Positions 41,541-47,258 of a stretch of 47,258 bases of DNA are shown here, one piece after another (the stretch's first letter is position 1; every line of letters starts with the position of its first letter). The DNA is from Gelidibacter pelagius. GTDB taxonomy: Bacteria > Bacteroidota > Bacteroidia > Flavobacteriales > Flavobacteriaceae. A program made the position numbers and the translations under genes. Under the pieces are notes generated by a model that was given only the letters and a program-made list of their open reading frames with translations, did no database searches and was not told the origin of the DNA. The stretch is from contig NZ_JAGEVG010000027.1 in assembly GCF_017581925.1 (NCBI RefSeq), positions 1-47,258 of the forward strand, written 5' to 3'.

Positions 41541-42926
41541 ATGAAAAATTCAGCCAAAACCATCGCTCCCGAACATATTAAAACCTTCGCATCACAATTA
41601 AAAGGCAAGCTTATTTCACCATCAGATGATGGCTATAATGACACACGAAAAGTGTATAATGCCATGATTGATAAGCGTCCTGGATTATTCGCTATGTGTG
41701 AAAATGCGGATGATGTTATCGCTTCTGTCAATTTTGGAAGAGACAATAATTTATTAGTTGCCATTAGAGGTGGTGGCCATAACGGCGGAGGTTTAGGCAT
41801 ATGCAATGACGGCCTTGTCATAGATTTATCAGGAATTAAGTTTGTGCAGGTAAATACATCCAATAACACCGTAAAAGTAGGAGGAGGAAATATTTGGAGC
41901 GAGGTTGATAAAGCTACGCATGAATTTGGTTTAGCCATACCTTCTGGAATGGTATCCTCAACCGGGGTCGGAGGTTTAACGCTTGGTGGAGGTGTTGGTT
42001 ATTTAAGCCGGAAATTTGGCCTCACCATAGACAATCTCTTAGAAGCAGATATGGTTTTAGCCGATGGTAGCTTTGTCACCGTAAACGCTAAAGAGAATAC
42101 CGATTTGTTCTGGGCCATTAGAGGCGGTGGAGGAAATTTTGGAGTGGTGACGTCCTTTACATTTCAGGCACATCCTCTTAAAACGGTCATTGCTGGACCT
42201 ACTTTTTGGCCAATAGAACGTGTGGAGGAGATTATGGCTTGGTATGATGGATTTATACAAAATGCACCAGAAGAATTAAGCGGATTTATAGCGACTATGG
42301 TGGTTCCAGAATCGCCATTTCCAGCAGAATTACACAACAAGCAGTTTTGCGCTATTGTTTGGTGCTATACAGGAGATGCTGATGAATTTAATGCTCTATT
42401 TAAAACAGTGTTAGATCTTAATCCCGTATTTGCTCATGTTGGCGAAATGCCTTATCCTGCCTTACAAAGTATGTTTGATGGTTTCTTTCCTAAAGATATG
42501 CAATGGTATTGGAGAGCAGATTTTTTCGATGCCTTAACACCAGAAATTACGGCACAACATTTAAAGTTCGGCTCACAGATCCCAACACCACTATCTCAAA
42601 TGCATTTGTATAATATTAGTGGCGCTGCAAGCAGAGTAGGTGCTGAAGACACACCTTGGGCTTATAGAGATGCGAAATATGCAGGTGTTATCGTTGGTAT
42701 TGATCCTGATCCTAAAAACGCAGATAAGATTACCGATTGGTGTAAAGATTACTATAATGCATTGCATCCTTATTCTGCCGGCGGTGCCTATTCCAATTTC
42801 ATGATGGATGAAGGGCAAGACCGCGTCAAAGCAAGCTATAAGCATAATTACGACAGATTGGTAAAGATTAAAGCTGCTTATGATCCTGAGAACTTATTTC
42901 GGGTGAATCAAAACATTAGAGCTTAA
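41541..42926 (+). CDS. FAD-dependent oxidase, berberine-bridge-enzyme-like (copy 2)
   Basis: 461 residues from ATG 41541; an ATG at 41502 would add 13 residues not matched in the paralog. PCMH FAD domain with IRGGGHNGGGLG (His80, covalent FAD site), VGGLTLGGGVGYLSRKFGLT and WAIRGGGGNFGVVTSF. The BBE C-terminus is YDPENLFRVNQNI. Much of the substrate domain is shared with the protein at 9851-11224 (FWPIE, FCAIVWCYTG, MQWYW, TPxSxMHLY), so the two are true paralogs. No signal peptide. Gap of 52 bp to mddA. Confidence 0.9.
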   Translation: MKNSAKTIAPEHIKTFASQLKGKLISPSDDGYNDTRKVYNAMIDKRPGLFAMCENADDVIASVNFGRDNNLLVAIRGGGHNGGGLGICNDGLVIDLSGIKFVQVNTSNNTVKVGGGNIWSEVDKATHEFGLAIPSGMVSSTGVGGLTLGGGVGYLSRKFGLTIDNLLEADMVLADGSFVTVNAKENTDLFWAIRGGGGNFGVVTSFTFQAHPLKTVIAGPTFWPIERVEEIMAWYDGFIQNAPEELSGFIATMVVPESPFPAELHNKQFCAIVWCYTGDADEFNALFKTVLDLNPVFAHVGEMPYPALQSMFDGFFPKDMQWYWRADFFDALTPEITAQHLKFGSQIPTPLSQMHLYNISGAASRVGAEDTPWAYRDAKYAGVIVGIDPDPKNADKITDWCKDYYNALHPYSAGGAYSNFMMDEGQDRVKASYKHNYDRLVKIKAAYDPENLFRVNQNIRA

Positions 42927-42967
42927 TCAATCATAATGCTTTAACCTACTGTCGTTATAAAAACTTA

Positions 42968-43010
42968 GTCGTTGTTGGTGTTTTTCGCGAACAACGGCTA
43001 CTGTTTTTTT
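42968..43010 (+). terminator. Terminator after the FAD oxidase gene
   Basis: GTCGTTGTT (42968-42976) pairs with AACAACGGC (42990-42998), 9 bp with one G-T pair, followed by a T7 tract (43004-43010). A second smaller hairpin TTGGTG/CACCAA (43019-43035) lies between the convergent genes and may serve the other strand. Confidence 0.75.
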
Positions 43011-43097
43011 CGCCATTATTGGTGTTTTCCACCAACAATACTTTACATGCCTACACTCAATTAATTATTTAAGCTAACGTATCTAATAATCATGAAT

Positions 43098-43844
43098 CTA
43101 AGGCGTTACCAAAGGCATTAAAGTTTCCCAAACCGTATTCGCCAGTATCTTATGACCTTCCACATTGGGGTGGATGCCATCGCTTTGGTTTAGGGAAGCA
43201 ATCCCTCCAACATCCTTCAAAATAAATGGAATAAACTCCAAGTCATTCTGTTCTGCCAAGTCGGCGTAAAGTTGACGGAACTCGGTGGTGTAATTCTGAC
43301 CCATATTTGGCGGTAATTCCATGCCTGCAAGAATGATGGTCGTTTGCGGACTTTTTTCCTTCACCACATCAATGATGGCTTGCAAATTGGCACGCGTTTC
43401 TGTTAAGGCCACCCCACGCAATCCGTCGTTTGCGCCGAGTTCCAATAGAAACAGGTCCACCTTTTGCTTAATCACCCAATCAATTCGGCTTCTACCGCCT
43501 GCCGTAGTTTCGCCACTAACACCCGAATTGATCACCGTATAATTCAGACCCAAAGAATCAATCTTTTGTTGCAACAGCGCCGGATAGGCATCATTACTAT
43601 CGTCCAGCCCGTAGCCCGCGGTGATGCTATCGCCAAAGCACAGAATGGTCTTGTTTTTGTTGTCGTTGGTCACAAGATCTTCGGTTTGTTCGGAAGTGCT
43701 TTGGGTGTCCGTTGTTTTTTCCGTTTTACCATCGCCGCAGGAGAATAGCAGGAGTGGCAGAATAAAATAACAAAACTTTATGAGTTTGTGAACTATTACG
43801 GTTGGTAGAATCGAATGCATTTGTTTATTTTGAGCCTTGGACAT
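43098..43844 (-). CDS. TesA-like SGNH esterase lipoprotein
   Basis: 248 residues. Lipoprotein signal with FILPLLLFSC (Cys36) and a Thr/Ser/Glu-rich linker (40-62). All SGNH blocks are present: FGDSITAGYG (Ser73), SGVSGETTAGG, LGANDGLRG (Asn) and SDGIHPNVEGH (Asp/His). TesA-type esterases hydrolyse acyl-CoA, aryl esters and lysophospholipids. Here the enzyme is lipid-anchored rather than free in the periplasm. Divergent from ybbA by 20 bp, the same neighbourhood as tesA/ybbAP in E. coli. Confidence 0.88.
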   Translation of the reverse strand: MSKAQNKQMHSILPTVIVHKLIKFCYFILPLLLFSCGDGKTEKTTDTQSTSEQTEDLVTNDNKNKTILCFGDSITAGYGLDDSNDAYPALLQQKIDSLGLNYTVINSGVSGETTAGGRSRIDWVIKQKVDLFLLELGANDGLRGVALTETRANLQAIIDVVKEKSPQTTIILAGMELPPNMGQNYTTEFRQLYADLAEQNDLEFIPFILKDVGGIASLNQSDGIHPNVEGHKILANTVWETLMPLVTP

Positions 43845-43864
43845 AAGTCGCTATTTAAATTAAA

Positions 43865-44560
43865 ATGTATATGCCAAAGATATTAAAGATTACCGGGTTG
43901 GAAAAGACATATACCAGTGGTAACAAACAATTAACGGTCTTGCACGACATCTCTTTTGAGGTGGAGAAAGGCCAAACCTTTTCAATTGTCGGTCCTTCGG
44001 GAAGCGGGAAGACCACCTTACTCGGTTTGTGTGCAGGCTTGGATCAGCCCAATGCAGGGCGAGTGGAACTCTGCGGACAAGATTTAAATGATTTAAACGA
44101 AGATCAACGCGCGCAATTGCGCAACAAGGAAGTCGGTTTTATTTTTCAGAACTTCCAATTATTGCCAACCCTTACGGCCCTCGAAAATGTGAGTGTCCCC
44201 TTAGAATTGCAAGGCAATAAAGACGCAGTCAAAAAGAGCAAGGTGTTGTTGGAAAAAGTAGGCCTGGGCGATCGGGTGCACCATTATCCCTCACAGCTTT
44301 CTGGTGGGGAGCAGCAACGGGTGGCCTTGGCACGAGCCTTTGCCAATGCGCCTTCCATCTTATTTGCCGATGAACCTACGGGAAATTTAGATGACGACAC
44401 CGGTGAAAAGGTGATCCAGCTCTTGTTCGATCTCAATAAGGAAAATGGCACCACCTTGGTCATCATTACCCACGATCTGGAATTAGCCAACCGCACCCAA
44501 CAAATCTTACGTCTTAAAGGCGGAAAAATAGTAACCAACCAATTGACTCCCGTACTGTGA
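43865..44560 (+). CDS. ybbA: ABC transporter ATPase, YbbA-like
   Basis: 231 residues. Walker A GPSGSGKTT, Q-loop FIFQNFQLLPTLTALEN, signature LSGGEQQRVALARA, Walker B ILFADEPTGNLD, His switch IITHD. LolD/MacB-type ATPase that powers a mechanotransmission permease rather than substrate transport across the membrane. Its stop overlaps the GTG start of ybbP by 4 bp, so the two are translationally coupled. Paired with divergent tesA-like gene. Confidence 0.92.
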   Translation: MYMPKILKITGLEKTYTSGNKQLTVLHDISFEVEKGQTFSIVGPSGSGKTTLLGLCAGLDQPNAGRVELCGQDLNDLNEDQRAQLRNKEVGFIFQNFQLLPTLTALENVSVPLELQGNKDAVKKSKVLLEKVGLGDRVHHYPSQLSGGEQQRVALARAFANAPSILFADEPTGNLDDDTGEKVIQLLFDLNKENGTTLVIITHDLELANRTQQILRLKGGKIVTNQLTPVL

Positions 44561-47103
44561 ACGACTCTCCATTAAAAACCAACCTACAAACCTCTTGGCT
44601 TTTTAAAATGGCCTGGCGTGATGCCAAAGCCAGTAAAGTGCGCTTGTTCCTATTTATGGCGTCCATTATCCTGGGGATTGCAGCCGTGGTGTCCATTCAG
44701 TTGTTCAGCACAAATCTGAAGGACAATATCCAGAGCCAATCCAAAGTCTTAATGGGAGCCGATTTTATTATCGACTCCAGACAAGAACCAACAGCGCGTG
44801 CCCAAGCCATTATCGACTCGTTAAAACCAAATGCATCAGAAGTCAAGTTTGTATCCATGATTGCCTTTCCCAAGAATGGTGGCACCAAGTTGGTGCAGGT
44901 CCGGGGTATGGAAGGCGGTTTTCCTTTTTACGGAAAAATAGAAACACAACCCGCCTCTGTTGCAGATACTTATCAAGAGTCAGGTGGAGTTTTGGTTGAC
45001 GCCACTCTGATGCTTCAATTTGACGTCAAACCCGGTGATTCCATCAAAGTGGGCGAACTCACATTGCCTATTGCAGGTGCCTTAAACTCGATCCCGGGGA
45101 GCTCGGCGATTTCCACTTCCGTAGCTCCACCGGTCATCATTCCGTACCGGTTTGTTGAAGCGACCCAACTGTTGCAGTTCGGAAGCAGGAAAGAATACCA
45201 GTATTTCTACAAAACTTCAGATACTTTAGATTTAGTACAACTCAAAGACCAATTGGAACCGAAGCTTGAAGCGGAGAATGCTGATTTAAGCACCCATATC
45301 AGCAGTACCAAACGTTTGGGCAGACGGTATGACAATGTGGGGAAGTTCTTGAACCTGGCTGCGTTTATCGCCTTATTGTTGGGCTGTATTGGGATTGCGA
45401 GTTCCGTACATATCTATATCAAAGAAAAACTCAGAGCCATTGCGGTTCTCAAATGTATGGGAGCGTCCAGGCTCCAAAGCTTTTTGATCTTCCTCATTCA
45501 AATTGCAGGGATTGGAATTGTTGGCGGCCTTATCGGATCGCTGATTGGCGTTGGGCTGCAAGGCCTGTTTCCGTACCTTTTAAAAGACTTTTTACCCTTT
45601 GCTCTGGACATTAGCATATCGGCACAACCAATTGTTATCGGAGTATTTTTAGGCTTGTTCATGTCGGTGTTATTTGCGCTCTTGCCCTTATTACGCACCT
45701 GGTACGTGTCGCCGTTAGAAGTGTTACGTGTGGACGAGGAGGCCGTTCAAGAACCCATGAAAGTACGGATCATTGTATTCACGGCCATTATGGTGTTTCT
45801 ATTTTTATTCTCACTCTGGCTCATCCAAAATTGGCTTTATGCCTTGGCGTTTGTGGGCGCAACGCTCATTACCTTTGCTATTTTAGCGGGAATTGCGGCA
45901 CTCTTTATCAAAACCATTAAACGATTTTTCCCAAAGCGTTGGGGCTTTACGGCACGCCAAAGCTTGCTCAACCTGTTCCGACCAAACAACCAAACCGTTG
46001 TGTTGGTAGTGGCCATTGGCTTGGGGACTTTTTTGATCAGCACCTTGTATTTTACCAAAGACATTTTACTGGCGAAAACAGAAGTAGGGCAGACCTCGGA
46101 AAACGCCAATATCATCATCCTCGATGTACAAAGTGAACAGCGTGATGCCGTAGCCCAAAGCATTATCACCAAAGACTTACCCGTGGTCAATAACATTCCG
46201 ATGGTGACCATGCGGATGCACAGCATCAAGGGCCGATTGGTGAATGACATCCGTCAGGACACCACGAATCAAGTACGGTCTTGGATCTTGAACCACGAAT
46301 TTAGGACTACCTATCGGGATACGCTGACCGCTTCTGAAGAATTGCAGGAAGGTAAATGGATTTCGCGATTGCAACCAGGCGAGCCAGTGGTCATCTCCAT
46401 TTCGGATAACCTCTCGGCCGATGCCAAGGTCACAGTGGGCGATACGATTGTCTTTAACGTTCAGGGCGTGCTCATGGAAACCACCGTAGGCAGTATCAGA
46501 AAAGTGGATTGGGCGCAAATGCAGCTCAATTTTACCATCGTGTTTCCCGCAGGTGTGCTCGAAGAAGCACCACAATTCAACGTTTTGACCACCACCGTCA
46601 AGGATGAGTCGAGTTCAGCAGCATTACAGCGCGACCTGGTGTCTAAGTTCCCCAACCTGTCCATTATCGATTTGCGACAGGTGTTTACACTCGTGGAAGA
46701 TATCTTGGACAAAGTATCTTGGGTCATCAATTTTATGGCGTTTTTCAGTATCCTTACTGGCATCATTGTCTTGATTGGCTCCGTAAGGACCAGTAAATAT
46801 CAGCGGATCAAGGAAAGCGTATTGCTGCGGACCTTAGGAGCTAAAAACTCACAGATCTTGCAAATCTCAGCCTTTGAATATGTGTTTTTGGGATTGTTGG
46901 GAAGTCTGGTCGGGATTCTCTTGGCCTTAGTAAGCAGCTTGAGCTTGGCTTCGCTCGTGTTTAAAGAACCTTTTGCGCCCTCGCTGATTCCTTTTGTGGT
47001 ATTCCTTCCGGGGATCACGCTTTTGGTTTTAGCAATTGGCTTAAGCAATATCCGCACGGTGTTAAAAAGTTCGCCTTTGGAAGTGTTGCGACGTGAGGTT
47101 TAG
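44557..47103 (+). CDS. ybbP: ABC transporter permease, YbbP-like FtsX family
   Basis: 848 residues from GTG 44557, which overlaps the ybbA stop. Ten membrane helices in three groups: an N-terminal helix (LFLFMASIILGIAAVVSI), a periplasmic domain (about 45-260), an FtsX domain (about 265-420), a second periplasmic domain (about 510-700), and a final FtsX domain ending PLEVLRREV. The internal copy ends PLEVLRVDEE. YbbA/YbbP complexes are thought to extract membrane-embedded molecules for a partner hydrolase, TesA here. The region is visibly richer in G+C than the left half of the window. Confidence 0.9.
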   Translation: MNDSPLKTNLQTSWLFKMAWRDAKASKVRLFLFMASIILGIAAVVSIQLFSTNLKDNIQSQSKVLMGADFIIDSRQEPTARAQAIIDSLKPNASEVKFVSMIAFPKNGGTKLVQVRGMEGGFPFYGKIETQPASVADTYQESGGVLVDATLMLQFDVKPGDSIKVGELTLPIAGALNSIPGSSAISTSVAPPVIIPYRFVEATQLLQFGSRKEYQYFYKTSDTLDLVQLKDQLEPKLEAENADLSTHISSTKRLGRRYDNVGKFLNLAAFIALLLGCIGIASSVHIYIKEKLRAIAVLKCMGASRLQSFLIFLIQIAGIGIVGGLIGSLIGVGLQGLFPYLLKDFLPFALDISISAQPIVIGVFLGLFMSVLFALLPLLRTWYVSPLEVLRVDEEAVQEPMKVRIIVFTAIMVFLFLFSLWLIQNWLYALAFVGATLITFAILAGIAALFIKTIKRFFPKRWGFTARQSLLNLFRPNNQTVVLVVAIGLGTFLISTLYFTKDILLAKTEVGQTSENANIIILDVQSEQRDAVAQSIITKDLPVVNNIPMVTMRMHSIKGRLVNDIRQDTTNQVRSWILNHEFRTTYRDTLTASEELQEGKWISRLQPGEPVVISISDNLSADAKVTVGDTIVFNVQGVLMETTVGSIRKVDWAQMQLNFTIVFPAGVLEEAPQFNVLTTTVKDESSSAALQRDLVSKFPNLSIIDLRQVFTLVEDILDKVSWVINFMAFFSILTGIIVLIGSVRTSKYQRIKESVLLRTLGAKNSQILQISAFEYVFLGLLGSLVGILLALVSSLSLASLVFKEPFAPSLIPFVVFLPGITLLVLAIGLSNIRTVLKSSPLEVLRREV

Positions 47104-47258
47104 TCATGTAATCGCTTTAATATCCTTGCGGGAAGACGAGCAGACTTTATGAAGCTATGATTGATGGGGATGGACTGTTATGCTGACAATGATTGTTTTC
47201 TCTTTTGCGGGGTAGATGCCGTTCCGATGGAACTCTTGGTCATGTCTTCACCTTATTT
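47104..47258. other. Window end, no gene seen
   Basis: 155 bp after ybbP with no recognisable coding region, hairpin or repeat copy. Confidence 0.4.

Overview
The window is A+T-rich chromosomal DNA from a member of the Bacteroidota, almost certainly Flavobacteriaceae. Evidence: -7 boxes of the TAnnTTTG type, many small lipoproteins and secreted proteins, flavobacterial families (DUF6090, DUF6624, DUF6503, DUF4932-like), a TolC/HlyD/ABC-2 export operon, and a TesA/YbbA/YbbP block. No genus can be assigned from the sequence. I see no rRNA, intact tRNA, CRISPR array, prophage or integrase.

Layout. (1) 1-9850 is an accessory stretch of unrelated, mostly + strand, one-gene units (membrane proteins, lipoproteins, a leucine-carboxyl-methyltransferase-like enzyme, a REP-associated tyrosine transposase, a broken serine hydrolase). 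They are separated by a recurrent intergenic unit: a GC-rich REP-like hairpin just after the stop codon, then a conserved TATCTTAG promoter-like core before the next gene. Further copies lie at about 13.1, 17.1 and 24.9 kb. (2) 9851-13045 (minus) holds a berberine-bridge-like FAD oxidase, an NTF2-like lipoprotein and a regulator fusing DUF4242, a cyclase-like middle domain and an AraC HTH. (3) 13581-17042 holds a Crp/Fnr regulator followed by an ankyrin protein, an amidohydrolase and a deaminase, all apparently exported. (4) 17511-23448 holds an AraC regulator with a carboxymuconolactone-decarboxylase (CMD) protein, then a TetR regulator with a five-gene operon (CMD, FrnE-like DsbA, Tat-exported HAD, DUF6503 lipoprotein, HxD protein). 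(5) 23.6-32.1 kb is mixed: DUF1398, a DUF4932-like HEASH lipoprotein, a hybrid histidine kinase with 21-residue repeats, an FG-GAP-like lipoprotein, an NhaC-family transporter behind a SAM-riboswitch-like leader, and a 2H phosphoesterase lipoprotein. (6) 32.2-37.8 kb holds a second REP transposase flanked by inverted REP hairpins, a TolC-HlyD-ABC permease operon and a Crp/Fnr regulator. (7) 38.2-42.9 kb holds a CynX/NimT-type MFS carrier and a second DUF4242/cyclase-like/AraC regulator with an MddA-like methyltransferase and a second FAD oxidase. (8) 43.1-47.1 kb holds tesA-like, ybbA and ybbP.

How the parts work together. Three regulatory stories can be read from the DNA. The sequence TTGACCTATRTCAA occurs upstream of both the ankyrin operon and the tolC operon, each time exactly 22 nt before a -7-like box and close to a Crp/Fnr gene. 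A CTAAAC-N4-GTTTAG palindrome lies both on the TetR gene's own promoter and in front of the CMD/FrnE operon. The NhaC leader carries the AGCAACC...AAGGTGCTAA core of S-box RNAs, suggesting a methionine-linked transporter. The strongest candidate for an undescribed system is the duplicated pairing of the DUF4242/cyclase-like/AraC regulator with a berberine-bridge-like FAD oxidase, found twice in opposite orientation with different accessory genes.
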